A stretch of 23,188 nt of DNA from CAZNNH01 sp964574335 (GTDB taxonomy: Bacteria > Acidobacteriota > Vicinamibacteria > Fen-336): assembly GCA_964574335.1 (NCBI GenBank), contig CAZNNH010000090.1:1-23188 (forward strand). Direction: 5' to 3'. Below are positions 7,287 to 15,140 of this stretch, in pieces. Position numbers and translations under genes: made by a program. Position 1 is the stretch's first letter; every line of letters begins with the position of its first letter. The notes under the pieces are model-generated. The model ran no database searches and was not told the DNA's origin. It saw only the letters and a list, made by a program, of their open reading frames with translations.

Positions 7287-7741
7287 GTGCAGGAGGTGAC
7301 GGACGAGCTGGCGCGGCTGTTCTTCCCCGAATGGCAGGGGTACCCGGTCGGCCACGGCACGCGGCACGGTGCCTATCTGCTCCGTCGGCAGGTCTTCCGG
7401 ACCTCGCCCTTCGTGGATGTGCCCGTGGCCTCCCACGGATCGACGGCCGCCGATCGTGGAATCGTTGCCCGCCAGGCTATCGGCAGGTGTACGTGCACCT
7501 GGACCTCGACGTGCTGGAGCCCGGCGACTTCGACGAGGTGGCCTGCCCCGCCCCCGGTGGCGTCAAGTACCAGCGCTTGCTCGAGCTGCTGGAGGCGGTG
7601 GGCCGACACGGCACGGTCGTCGGCTGCAGCCTGCTCGAGCTCGTACCGGGCCGCCTCCCCCAGCTCGACAAGCTCTCCCGAATCGTCGCCGAGTTGGAGC
7701 AGTGCCTGCGCCGACGCCAGCGAGAACCGTGGAGGGGCTGA
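7287..7741 (+). pseudogene. Arginase/ureohydrolase-family gene with internal deletion and frame change
   Basis: Two fragments of one arginase-family protein lie in different frames. The first (from GTG 7287 or GTG 7296 to about 7450) reads MQEVTDELARLFFPEWQG and continues like a ureohydrolase N-terminus, with GHGTRHGA. The second (from about 7478, one frame over, to the TGA at 7741) reads VYVHLDLDVLEPGDF, then PAPGGVKYQRLLELLEAVG and GCSLLELVPGRLPQLD, the normal C-terminal third with the DLDVLEP metal-binding strand. Members usually have about 270-300 residues; only about 150 remain, and the central manganese sites (GGDHS- and DAHxD-type motifs) are missing. It directly follows the alcohol dehydrogenase, so it was probably its operon partner. 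An assembly error is possible but would have to remove over 300 bases. Confidence 0.7.
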
Positions 7742-7937
7742 GGCGGAGCGGTGGCAACGGCTCAGCGAGGCTCCTTGACGCTTCAGGCCGAGCTCGGGGA
7801 CCTTCCTCCCGCAAACCGTATCCTGCGCCTTGCCCGTGGGAAACAACACGCGAACGCGCACTGACCCTCGGGCGCCAAGACGGGGATCGCCATGAGAAGT
7901 GACCGGGGAAGTCTCACCCAGTGAAGGACGTGTAGTG
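7742..7937. other. Intergenic region before the DUF5989 gene
   Basis: No gene seen in these 196 bases. TTGACG at 7775-7780 resembles a -35 box and TATCCT at 7819-7824 a -10 box, but their spacing (38 bp) does not make a promoter. Confidence 0.4.
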
Positions 7938-8162
7938 ATGAGATCCAATGGACGGAACCGCACCGGTTCGAACGGCCGCCATCGCCGGCCTCGGTCTCTG
8001 GCCGAACCGGCCGCACCCGGCCTCGCGGCCGAGCTTCTCGACTTCATCCTGCATAGCAAGAAGTGGTGGCTGACGCCGACCGTCGTCGTCCTTCTGCTGC
8101 TCAGCCTGATGACCGCCGTCAGCGGCAGTGGAGCCGCCCCGTTCGTCTATTCGCTCTACTGA
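7938..8162 (+). CDS. DUF5989 family small membrane protein
   Basis: A 74-residue protein. Start is ATG 7938 with AAGGA nine bases upstream; a GTG at 7899 would add 13 residues. The last 50 residues show the DUF5989 pattern: an amphipathic stretch LAAELLDFILHSKKWWLTP, one membrane helix (VVVLLLLSLMTAVSG) and the ending APFVYSLY. The N-terminus has about 25 extra basic, Asn/Arg-rich residues that short family members lack. DUF5989 genes commonly sit beside SxtJ-like membrane proteins, carbamoyltransferases and SGNH hydrolases. Here only the SGNH/TPR gene follows, 52 bp downstream. The function is unknown; a helper for an envelope-located enzyme is a guess. Confidence 0.8.
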   Translation: MRSNGRNRTGSNGRHRRPRSLAEPAAPGLAAELLDFILHSKKWWLTPTVVVLLLLSLMTAVSGSGAAPFVYSLY

Positions 8163-8214
8163 ACGCTCCCCGCCGGCCCACACCCCAGCATGACAACCTG
8201 TAGGGGGCAGCCGG

Positions 8215-10881
8215 ATGTCGTCCAGCAAGCGGAGAAGGCAGACACAGGCGAAGACCACGCGCCCGTCCGCGAGTGGACCGGCGACGACCCTGGGAAGCTC
8301 ACCGCGGTCGCCAAGGAGCAAGCGGCGTCTCTGGCTGTTCCGCCTGGCGAGCGTGGTCCTGGCCCCGGTGTCGTTGCTGGCCATGCTGGAGGTCGGATTG
8401 CGGTTGGGCGGCTGCGGCTATCCGACCAGCCTCTACATCGGATCCGGCAGAGCCGGGGTGCGCATGACCAACCCCAGGTTCGGCTGGCGGTTCTTCTCGC
8501 CGGCCCTGGCCCGCATTCCTGAGCCGAATCTCCTCTCCGCCAAGCCTCCCGGGACCGTCCGCATATTCGTCCTCGGGGGCTCGGCCGCGCTGGGTGTGCC
8601 GAATCCCGGGTTCGGCTTCGGCCGGATCCTGGAGGTGATGCTCCGGGAGCGGCATCCGGGCGTGCGGTTCGAGGTCGTCAACGCGGCGATGACGGCCATC
8701 AACTCGTACGTCGTCCTCGAGATCGCCCGTGACTGTTCCGCCCTGAGGCCAGACCTCTTCGTCGTCTACATGGGGAACAATGAGGTCGTGGGCCCTTACG
8801 GTCCCGGGGCCGTCTTTCAAGATTGGTGCCCGGATCTATACCTGATCCGAGCCATCCTCCGGGTGAAGTCCACGCGGGCCGGTCAGCTCCTGGCCAGCAC
8901 GGTACGTTCCTTCCGTCCCGACGGGAGCCCCAAGGGGTGGCGTGGCATGAGGATGGCCATGGACAACCCCGTGGCCGCCGAGGATCCCCGCCTGGCATCG
9001 ACCTACGACAACTTCCGACGGAACCTGCTGGACATCTGCCGTGTCGCTCGTCGCGCAAAGGCGGCGGTCGTCCTTTCCACGGTGGCGGTCAACCTCAGAG
9101 GCTGCCCGCCGTTTGCCTCTCGGCATCGGGCCGGTCTGAGCAAGGGCGAGGGCGACAGGTGGCAGTCGCTCTACCGGGCCGGCATCGACCTGCAAGACAG
9201 CACGCGGTGGGCCGAGGCGCTGGCTCAGTACGAAAAGGCGGCCCGAATCGACGATCGGTTCGCCGAGCTTCAGTTCCGGATGGGGGAGTCCCTGGCAGCC
9301 CTGGGCCGTGCCGAGGAGGCCCGCCAGCGCCTCCTCACGGCCTGCGACCTGGACGTCTTGCGCTTTCGGGCCGACCAAAGGATCAACCAGGCCATTCGCG
9401 ACGTGTTCGTCGAGCGGGAAGCGGACGGCGTCGTCCTGACGGATGCGGAGGGAGCGCTGGCCAGGGCCGCGCCGGAGACCGGCGGCCTCCCTGGCAACGA
9501 CGTCTTCTTCGAGCACGTCCATCTCAACTTCGAAGGCAACTACCTGCTGGCTCGAGCCCTCCTGGCCCAAGTCGAGAGGGCGTTGCCCCACCTGCGTGCC
9601 TCCTCCGAGACGAGCTCCGTGCCCTCCAGGCAGCGCTGCGCACGAGCCCTGGCCATGACAGCCTGGGACGAGTATCAGTCGTTTCGGCAGATGGCGGACA
9701 TGACGTCCCGCCCGCCGTTCTCGGGCCAGTTGGCCCATGCGGCTCGGATGGCGGCCCTCAGGGAGAAGACGACGGGCCTCGCCAGGCTGGCGTCAGAGCC
9801 CGAGAGCGCCCGGGAGGCCCGCAGGCTGTATGAGGCCGCCCTCGAGAGCGCGCCCGATGACTGGAGCCTGCACCATCGCTACGGGAAGCTCCTGCTGGCC
9901 GCCGGCGAGACCCAGCAGGCTGTCGAGCAGATGAGGATCGCTCTCGGGGCGTATCCCTGGAACCTGCCGCTCCATATCGACCTGGGCATCGCCGAGAGCA
10001 TGAACGGTCGCAACGAGGAAGCCGTGGCGCTGTTCGAGGAGGCCCTCAAGATCTACCCCGAGCACCTGATGGCGCACTCCAACCTGGTCACCGCCCTGGC
10101 CCGCGAGGGACGCATCCATGAGGCCACGGAGCACCTGCAGCGGGCGATCGAGATCGATCCGGAGCACGACGACGCCCACATCAACCTGGGGGTGGCGCTG
10201 GACGAACGAGGGGACACGAGAGGGGCGATCGCCCAATTCCGAAAGGCGCTCGAGGTCAATCCTACGAACCCCATGGCCCACTACGATCTCGGCATTGCCC
10301 TGGCCAGGCAGGGACGTGTCGACGAGGCCATCGGCAGCCTTCGGAGGGCCCTGGACAACAACCCCAATCTCGAGGCCGCTCACATCAACCTCGGGATTGC
10401 GCTGGCCGGTCGGGGGAACGTTCAAGAGGCCATGGCCCATTTCCGGACGGCACTGGAGATCCGGCCAGGCGATCCCGCCGCCTACTACAACCTCGGCTCC
10501 GGCTGGGCGAGTCTCGGGCGCATCGACGAAGCCATCGCCAGCTTCCGGAAGGCCGTCGAGGCCGATCCCGACCATTACGACGCGCAGATCCGCCTGGGGA
10601 TTGCCTTGGCTCGGAAGGATCCCGACGAGGCGGTAGCGCACTTCCGGGAAGCACAACGGATCCGGCCCGGCAACCCCACGGCTTGCTACGATCTCGGTAT
10701 TGCCCTGGCTGCCCTGGGGCGCATCGACGACGCCGCTGCCGAGCTCCGGAAGGCACTCGAGATCCGGCCCGACTTCGCCGATGCCCGCCGAGAGCTGCAG
10801 TCCTTGAGTCGCGCCGGTCGGCGCGGCGCGGGGTCAGCCACGAGGCGCGAAGCGCCGTCGTCGGTGGCCTCGGGAACCTAG
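8215..10881 (+). CDS. Membrane-anchored SGNH-hydrolase-like protein with TPR repeats
   Basis: An 888-residue protein starting at ATG 8215 (AGGGGG seven bases before). Residues 1-39 are basic and disordered; about 41-62 form a membrane anchor, placing the rest outside the cytoplasm. Residues 115-450 form an SGNH/GDSL-type domain: nucleophile block VLGGSAALG (Ser123), VVNAAMTAINSY, VYMGNNEVVGPYG with the GNNE block, and FFEHVHLNFEGNYLLA with a Glu433-x-x-His436 pair. Two TPR-like units (about 315-375) are inserted in this domain. Residues 530-875 hold nine tandem TPRs with the usual LGIAL and A-x-x-x-F/L patterns; the eighth is slightly short. This architecture recurs next to DUF5989 and carbamoyltransferase genes in several phyla. 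Likely role: acyl transfer or hydrolysis on an exported glycan, with TPRs docking a partner (inference). Confidence 0.85.
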   Translation: MSSSKRRRQTQAKTTRPSASGPATTLGSSPRSPRSKRRLWLFRLASVVLAPVSLLAMLEVGLRLGGCGYPTSLYIGSGRAGVRMTNPRFGWRFFSPALARIPEPNLLSAKPPGTVRIFVLGGSAALGVPNPGFGFGRILEVMLRERHPGVRFEVVNAAMTAINSYVVLEIARDCSALRPDLFVVYMGNNEVVGPYGPGAVFQDWCPDLYLIRAILRVKSTRAGQLLASTVRSFRPDGSPKGWRGMRMAMDNPVAAEDPRLASTYDNFRRNLLDICRVARRAKAAVVLSTVAVNLRGCPPFASRHRAGLSKGEGDRWQSLYRAGIDLQDSTRWAEALAQYEKAARIDDRFAELQFRMGESLAALGRAEEARQRLLTACDLDVLRFRADQRINQAIRDVFVEREADGVVLTDAEGALARAAPETGGLPGNDVFFEHVHLNFEGNYLLARALLAQVERALPHLRASSETSSVPSRQRCARALAMTAWDEYQSFRQMADMTSRPPFSGQLAHAARMAALREKTTGLARLASEPESAREARRLYEAALESAPDDWSLHHRYGKLLLAAGETQQAVEQMRIALGAYPWNLPLHIDLGIAESMNGRNEEAVALFEEALKIYPEHLMAHSNLVTALAREGRIHEATEHLQRAIEIDPEHDDAHINLGVALDERGDTRGAIAQFRKALEVNPTNPMAHYDLGIALARQGRVDEAIGSLRRALDNNPNLEAAHINLGIALAGRGNVQEAMAHFRTALEIRPGDPAAYYNLGSGWASLGRIDEAIASFRKAVEADPDHYDAQIRLGIALARKDPDEAVAHFREAQRIRPGNPTACYDLGIALAALGRIDDAAAELRKALEIRPDFADARRELQSLSRAGRRGAGSATRREAPSSVASGT

Positions 10882-10905
10882 CCGTCAGATCCCTCCCCTT
10901 GACGG
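10882..10905 (+). other. Inverted repeat after the SGNH-TPR gene
   Basis: CCGTCA and TGACGG pair (6 bp) around a 12-base loop just past the TAG stop. The second arm overlaps TTGACG (10899-10904), which has TAGCGT 17 bp later and could be a weak promoter for the GH115 gene. Neither reading is strong. Nothing else was recognised in the 10882-11050 gap. Confidence 0.25.
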
Positions 10906-11050
10906 AGCCGTTTCGGGGCCATAGCGTACGCGTCAGCCTGGCCGCGGCTGGCGCCGCGGCTGGTGCGTTCGAGAAGACCATCGGGGGCCCGTTGCGCGGC
11001 CTCGCCACCAGGCACCGGGCCGCGCGCCACGCATCAGCAAGGAGCTGCTC

Positions 11051-13966
11051 GTGACCGAATCAAGCCGACTCGTCAGGTTCTCCTGGGCAGCCGCAGGTCT
11101 GGCGGCCGCGCTGTGGCTGCTGGCGCCCCGGGCCGCCTGGGCGCTCGGAGAGCCCCGTCTGGTCGCCTTCGCGCCCGAGCCGGGCGCCGTCCCGCTGGTG
11201 GCCGGCCGGGAGACGACACCCCTGGTCGTGGACCCGGGCGACCTCGCCGGCGTCCGCCGTGCCGCCGGGGACCTGCGCCTCGACATCGAGCGGGTGACCG
11301 GCCTGGCGCCCGACCTCCTCACGGAGGTCCCGGCGAACGCCGGCACCGTGGTGATCGTGGGCACGCTGGGCAGGAGCCGCCTGGTCGACCGGCTGGTCGA
11401 GTCGGGCCGGCTCGACGTCTCCGCGATCGAAGGACGGTGGGAGGCGTCGATCATCACCACCCTGGCCGAGCCTCTCCCCGGCGCCGACCGGGCGATCGTG
11501 GTCGTCGGCAGCGACAAGCGCGGGACGATCTTCGGACTCTACGACCTTTCCGAGCAGATCGGCGTCTCCCCCTTCCACTGGTGGGCCGACGTCCCGGTCC
11601 GCCAGCACCCGGAGCTGTTCGTGGTCGGGGGACGGCACCTCCGCGAGGAGCCGAAGGTCCGCTATCGGGGCATCTTCATCAACGACGAGGCGCCCGCCCT
11701 CAGCGGCTGGGTCCTCGAAAACTACGGGGGCTTCAACAGCAAGTTCTACGTCAAGGTCTTCGAGCTGATCCTGCGCCTGCGCGGCAACTTCCTGTGGCCG
11801 GCGATGTGGGGGCGCGCGTTCGCCGACGACGATCCCGAGAACCCCCGCCTGGCCGACGAGTACGGCGTCGTGATTGGCACCTCCCACCACGAGCCGATGA
11901 TGCGCGCCCACGACGAGTGGCGCCGCTACGGCGAGGGCCCCTGGGACTACTCCCGCAACCAGGAGGTGCTGCGTCGGTTCTGGAGCGAGGGGATTACCCG
12001 GACCAAGGACTACGAGAAGATCGTCACCCTGGCCATGCGCGGTGACGGCGACGAGCCGATGTCCGAAGAGGCCAACGTGGCCCTGCTCGAGAAGATCGTC
12101 GCCGACCTGCGCGAGCTGATCGCCGAGCACCTGAACCCCGACCTCACCGCCGTCCCCCAGGTCTGGGCTCTGTACAAGGAGGTCCAGGGCTACTACGAGC
12201 GCGGCATGCGCGTCCCCGACGACGTGACCCTGCTGTGGTGCGACGACAACTGGGGCAACATCCGCCGCCTGCCGACGGCGGCCGAGCGGAAGCGCGCCGG
12301 CGCCGCCGGCGTCTACTACCACTTCGACTACGTGGGCGGCCCGCGCTCCTACAAGTGGCTCAACGTGACGCCGCTGCCCAAGGTCTGGGAGCAGATGCAC
12401 TTGGCGTCCCGCTACGACGCCAACCGGATCTGGATCGTCAACGTGGGCGACATCAAGCCGATGGAGCTGCCGATCCAGTTCTTCCTCGACTACGCCTGGG
12501 ACCCCGAGCGGTGGCCCGCCGAGCGCCTCTCTGAATACACCCGGCTGTGGGCCGAGCGCGAGTTCGGCGAGGCGGACGCCGCCGAGATCGCCGAGATCGT
12601 GCGCGGCTACACGCGCTTCAACTCGAGGCGGCGTCCCGAGATGCTCGAGCCCGACACCTACAGCCTGGTCGACTACCACGAGGCGGAGCGGGTGGTCGAG
12701 GAGTACCGTGCCCTCGAGGCGCGCGCCGAGGCGGTGGCCGCCCGGCTCCCCGCGGAGGCGCAGGACGCCTTCTTCGAGCTCGTGCTCCACCCGGTGAAGG
12801 CCTGTGCGGTGCTGAACGACCTCTACGTGACCGTGGGCCACAACCGGCTCTACGCCGTCCAGGGCCGGACCTCGACCAACCGGCTGGCGGAGCGGGCCCG
12901 GGAGCTCTTCGAGGAAGACGCCGAGATCAGCCGGCGCTACAACCAGCAGGTGGCCGGCGGCAAGTGGAACCACATGATGGACCAGACCCACATCGGCTAC
13001 ACCTACTGGAACCAGCCGCTCCGCAACGCCATGCCCGGCGTCCAGAGGGTCCAGCCGTCGAGCCAGCCCGCGCTGGGCGTGGCCGTGGAGGGCTCCGCCT
13101 GGAGCTGGCCGGATGGCGGGCCGCCGCGGCCCCAACTGCCCACGCTGAGCGTCTTCGACCAGAGGCCCCGCTCCATCGAGGTGTTCAACCGCGGCCTCGG
13201 CCGGATCGGCTTCTCCATCGCGACGGGCGATCCCTGGCTGCAGGTCGACGTTCCCAAGGGAGAGGTCGACCTCGACCAGCGGGTGTGGGTGCGTGCGGAT
13301 TGGGCCGCCGTGCCGATCGGGGTCTTGCGCTCGACGCTGACGGTCGAGGGCTCGGACGGCAGCCGGGTGGAGATCGAGGTGCCGCTCCAGAATCCCGAGA
13401 GTCCCCGTCCCGAGCAGATCGAGGGCTTCGTGGAGACGAACGGCTACGTCTCGATCGAGGCCGAGCACTACGCCGGGGCCGTGGCGCCCGAGGGGCGTCA
13501 CTGGCAGACGATCCCGGGCCACGGCCGCACCCTCTCGGGAGTCAGCGCCTTTCCCGTGGACCGGACCGCATCCCTGGAAGGCGATGACGTGATGCGCCTG
13601 GAGTACGCGGTCCATCTCTTCAGCGCCGGCGAGGTGAAGGTGCAGGTCCACCTGGCGCCGACCCAGAACTTCCTGGCCGGGCCCGGCCTCCGCTACGCCG
13701 TCTCCTTCGGCGACGAGCCCCCCCAGGTCGTCAACGTCCACCAGAACACCTCGCTGCAGGCGTGGGAGCGCAGCGTGGCCGACGGGGCGGCCACCCTCAC
13801 CACCGAGCACATGGTCCCGGCTCCGGGGCCGGCGGTGCTGAGGATCTGGGCCCTCGACCCGGGTGTCGTCTTCCAGAAGATCGTGATCGACACCGGCGGC
13901 CTCAAGCCGAGCTACCTGGGCCCGCCCGAGAGCCCGCGGATGCCTCCGCCGCCGGCACGGCCGTGA
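11051..13966 (+). CDS. Exported glycoside hydrolase family 115 (xylan alpha-1,2-glucuronidase)
   Basis: A 971-residue protein. Start is GTG 11051 with AAGGAG six bases before it. Residues 1-32 form a signal peptide ending AAWALG. Residues about 40-195 are the family's N-terminal domain (GSDKRGTIFGLYDLSEQIG). The catalytic barrel, about 200-540, carries GFNSKFYVK, LRLRGNFLWPAMW, GTSHHEPMMRAH (276-287), ALYKEVQGYYERG with Glu377, WCDDNWGNIRRLP, YYHFDYVGGPRSYKWLN and WIVNVGDIKPMELP, all typical of GH115. A helical region follows to about 710, with MDQTHIGYTYWNQP, then a GH115 C-terminal beta-sandwich from about 800 (YVSIEAEHYAG, IPGHGRTLSGV). GH115 enzymes remove (4-O-methyl)glucuronic acid from xylan. 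No other xylan genes are nearby, so it may act on scavenged glycan outside the cell. Its stop overlaps the next gene. Confidence 0.92.
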   Translation: MTESSRLVRFSWAAAGLAAALWLLAPRAAWALGEPRLVAFAPEPGAVPLVAGRETTPLVVDPGDLAGVRRAAGDLRLDIERVTGLAPDLLTEVPANAGTVVIVGTLGRSRLVDRLVESGRLDVSAIEGRWEASIITTLAEPLPGADRAIVVVGSDKRGTIFGLYDLSEQIGVSPFHWWADVPVRQHPELFVVGGRHLREEPKVRYRGIFINDEAPALSGWVLENYGGFNSKFYVKVFELILRLRGNFLWPAMWGRAFADDDPENPRLADEYGVVIGTSHHEPMMRAHDEWRRYGEGPWDYSRNQEVLRRFWSEGITRTKDYEKIVTLAMRGDGDEPMSEEANVALLEKIVADLRELIAEHLNPDLTAVPQVWALYKEVQGYYERGMRVPDDVTLLWCDDNWGNIRRLPTAAERKRAGAAGVYYHFDYVGGPRSYKWLNVTPLPKVWEQMHLASRYDANRIWIVNVGDIKPMELPIQFFLDYAWDPERWPAERLSEYTRLWAEREFGEADAAEIAEIVRGYTRFNSRRRPEMLEPDTYSLVDYHEAERVVEEYRALEARAEAVAARLPAEAQDAFFELVLHPVKACAVLNDLYVTVGHNRLYAVQGRTSTNRLAERARELFEEDAEISRRYNQQVAGGKWNHMMDQTHIGYTYWNQPLRNAMPGVQRVQPSSQPALGVAVEGSAWSWPDGGPPRPQLPTLSVFDQRPRSIEVFNRGLGRIGFSIATGDPWLQVDVPKGEVDLDQRVWVRADWAAVPIGVLRSTLTVEGSDGSRVEIEVPLQNPESPRPEQIEGFVETNGYVSIEAEHYAGAVAPEGRHWQTIPGHGRTLSGVSAFPVDRTASLEGDDVMRLEYAVHLFSAGEVKVQVHLAPTQNFLAGPGLRYAVSFGDEPPQVVNVHQNTSLQAWERSVADGAATLTTEHMVPAPGPAVLRIWALDPGVVFQKIVIDTGGLKPSYLGPPESPRMPPPPARP

Positions 13967-14448
13967 GCCTCGTCATCGAGCAGGCCAGCGAGGCGGACGC
14001 CGCGAAGATCCTCGCCCTGCAGAAGCTCGCCTACCAGAGCGAGGCCCGCATCTACGACGACGACACCATCCCGCCTCTGCATCAGACCCTGGAGCAGATG
14101 CGCGAGGACATCGCTCGGATGGCGGTGCTGAAGGCCACGGAGGAGGGGCGGATCGTCGGTAGCGTGCGCGCCCGGCTCGACGACCAGGGAACGTGCCACA
14201 TCGGACGGCTGATCGTGGCCCCGGAACGCCAGGGCCGCGGCCTCGGCCAGCGGCTGATGCGGGCCATCGAGGAGCGCTTCGCCGAGGCCGCCCGCTACGA
14301 GCTGTTCACCGGCCACCGCAGCCAGCGCAACCTCCACCTCTACCGGAAGCTGGGCTACCAGGTGTTTCGCCAGGAGGCCCTCGGGTCCCGCGTCACGGTG
14401 GTCTTCCTGGAGAAACGCGCCCCGGCGGGCCGACCGCCCTCTCGGTAG
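13963..14448 (+). CDS. GNAT family N-acetyltransferase
   Basis: A 161-residue GNAT protein. The GTG start at 13963 overlaps the GH115 stop as GTGA and has no ribosome site of its own, so translation is probably coupled. The fold is visible: N-terminal strand LVIEQASEADAAKILALQK, then EGRIVGSVRARL, motif A with the acetyl-CoA loop GRLIVAPERQGRGLGQRLM (Arg89-Gln-Gly-Arg-Gly-Leu-Gly95), and motif B ending NLHLYRKLGYQVFRQE. The acceptor substrate cannot be told. The coupling to an exported glucuronidase is odd for a cytoplasmic enzyme and may be only compact gene packing. The open frame extends upstream to 13762, but that part is out of frame with GH115 and not protein-like. Confidence 0.85.
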   Translation: MSLVIEQASEADAAKILALQKLAYQSEARIYDDDTIPPLHQTLEQMREDIARMAVLKATEEGRIVGSVRARLDDQGTCHIGRLIVAPERQGRGLGQRLMRAIEERFAEAARYELFTGHRSQRNLHLYRKLGYQVFRQEALGSRVTVVFLEKRAPAGRPPSR

Positions 14449-14462
14449 GCTGGGAGCCAGCC
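14448..14462. terminator. Hairpin between convergent genes
   Basis: GGCTGG-GAG-CCAGCC gives a 6-bp GC-rich stem with a 3-base loop in the 28-bp gap between the GNAT stop (14446-14448) and the stop of the convergent membrane protein (14477). The position suits a shared bidirectional terminator, but there is no T-run on either side. Confidence 0.35.
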
Positions 14463-14476
14463 CACGTCTTCACCCG

Positions 14477-14995
14477 TCAGGGATTGGCGTCGGTCGCGGC
14501 CGACCGCGCTCGAGACGGCACCCGGCTCATCGGACATCCGACGTGGCGGCAGCGCCGGCAGTAGTGGACGGGAAAGCCGACCGCCATCGGTAGGGCAAGC
14601 GCCCAGAACGACAGCAGCCAGAGCGGCCGCTGGATCAGCCAGATCTGCGGCAGCAGGAAGAAGCCGATCGTGACGCCCCCCACCACCAGGGCCTCGAGCC
14701 GGGTCAGCTTCGGGCCGCGATACGGCAAGAGCCGCGCAACCAGTTTCGGAGGCAGGAACAGGCAGTCCGAGTGCCGCGTCGGGTAGGGACAGTGCGAGCA
14801 AAGGCTGGGTAGTCCGACTGCGAGCCCGATCCCCGCGAAGATCGCGTAGCCCAGGGCGCCGGCTGGCGACACCGAGTAGACTCCGGTCAGGGCGACGACG
14901 ACCAGGCCCAGCCCATCCGCCCGCCAGAGCAGCTTCTCCCAGGTCTTGAAGGAGTCCAGGAGCCGCGGGCTGGCCGAAGTCGGGCTGGTGTGCAT
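14477..14995 (-). CDS. Four-helix membrane protein with two cysteine triads
   Basis: A 172-residue protein starting at ATG 14995 with GGGGGGA upstream. Predicted membrane helices lie at about 27-43, 47-63, 101-119 and 124-141. The loop after helix 2 has Cys66-x2-Cys69-x8-Cys78 (CSHCPYPTRHSDC), and the tail after helix 4 has Cys146-x2-Cys149-x4-Cys154 (CRRCRHVGC). Both triads fall on the same membrane face as the N-terminus, and the abundance of Arg/Lys in all three segments suggests that face is the cytoplasm. Six cysteines plus nearby histidines could bind zinc or an iron-sulfur centre. I have an impression of similar uncharacterised membrane proteins but cannot name a family. It is convergent with GNAT and divergent from the murein endopeptidase. 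Confidence 0.75.
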   Translation of the reverse strand: MHTSPTSASPRLLDSFKTWEKLLWRADGLGLVVVALTGVYSVSPAGALGYAIFAGIGLAVGLPSLCSHCPYPTRHSDCLFLPPKLVARLLPYRGPKLTRLEALVVGGVTIGFFLLPQIWLIQRPLWLLSFWALALPMAVGFPVHYCRRCRHVGCPMSRVPSRARSAATDANP

Positions 14996-15044
14996 GTCAT
15001 CCCCCCAGGGCCGGAGGCCCCTCGCCGGACGTCATCCTGATTTG

Positions 15045-15050
15045 ATGATA
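15045..15050 (-). promoter_or_regulatory. Possible -10 box for the four-helix membrane gene
   Basis: TATCAT on the minus strand (5 of 6 to TATAAT), about 50 bp before the start at 14995. There is no recognisable -35 box at 16-18 bp, so this is weak. Confidence 0.25.
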
Positions 15051-15079
15051 GCCCCGGGGGGGCTTGGAGGATTCGGCGT

Positions 15080-15108
15080 TTGACGACTCGCCGCCGTGAT
15101 GCTACAAA
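15080..15108 (+). promoter_or_regulatory. Sigma-70-type promoter of the murein endopeptidase gene
   Basis: TTGACG (15080-15085), a 17-bp spacer and TACAAA (15103-15108). Transcription would begin near 15115, leaving about 25 bases before ATG 15141. This rules against the upstream in-frame starts at 15096-15099, which lie before the -10 box. Confidence 0.5.
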
Positions 15109-15140
15109 CGTGGCGACATGGCTACGCTTGTGGATGGTCG

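Noticed and set aside
8190..8522. A 110-codon open frame on the plus strand
   Set aside because: It overlaps the start of the SGNH-TPR gene in another frame and shows no protein features.
9425..9540. Glu in place of Asp in the catalytic D-x-x-H block of the SGNH domain
   Set aside because: As I recall the SGNH-TPR family, EHVH is its normal form, so this is not a sign of inactivation.
10118..10656. Internal DNA repetition in the SGNH-TPR gene as a CRISPR or satellite array
   Set aside because: The period of about 102 bp matches 34-residue TPR units, with protein-level rather than DNA-level conservation.
11060..13810. A 916-codon open frame on the minus strand
   Set aside because: It is exactly antisense to the well-supported GH115 gene, has no recognisable domain and is the long codon-position shadow expected in GC-rich DNA.
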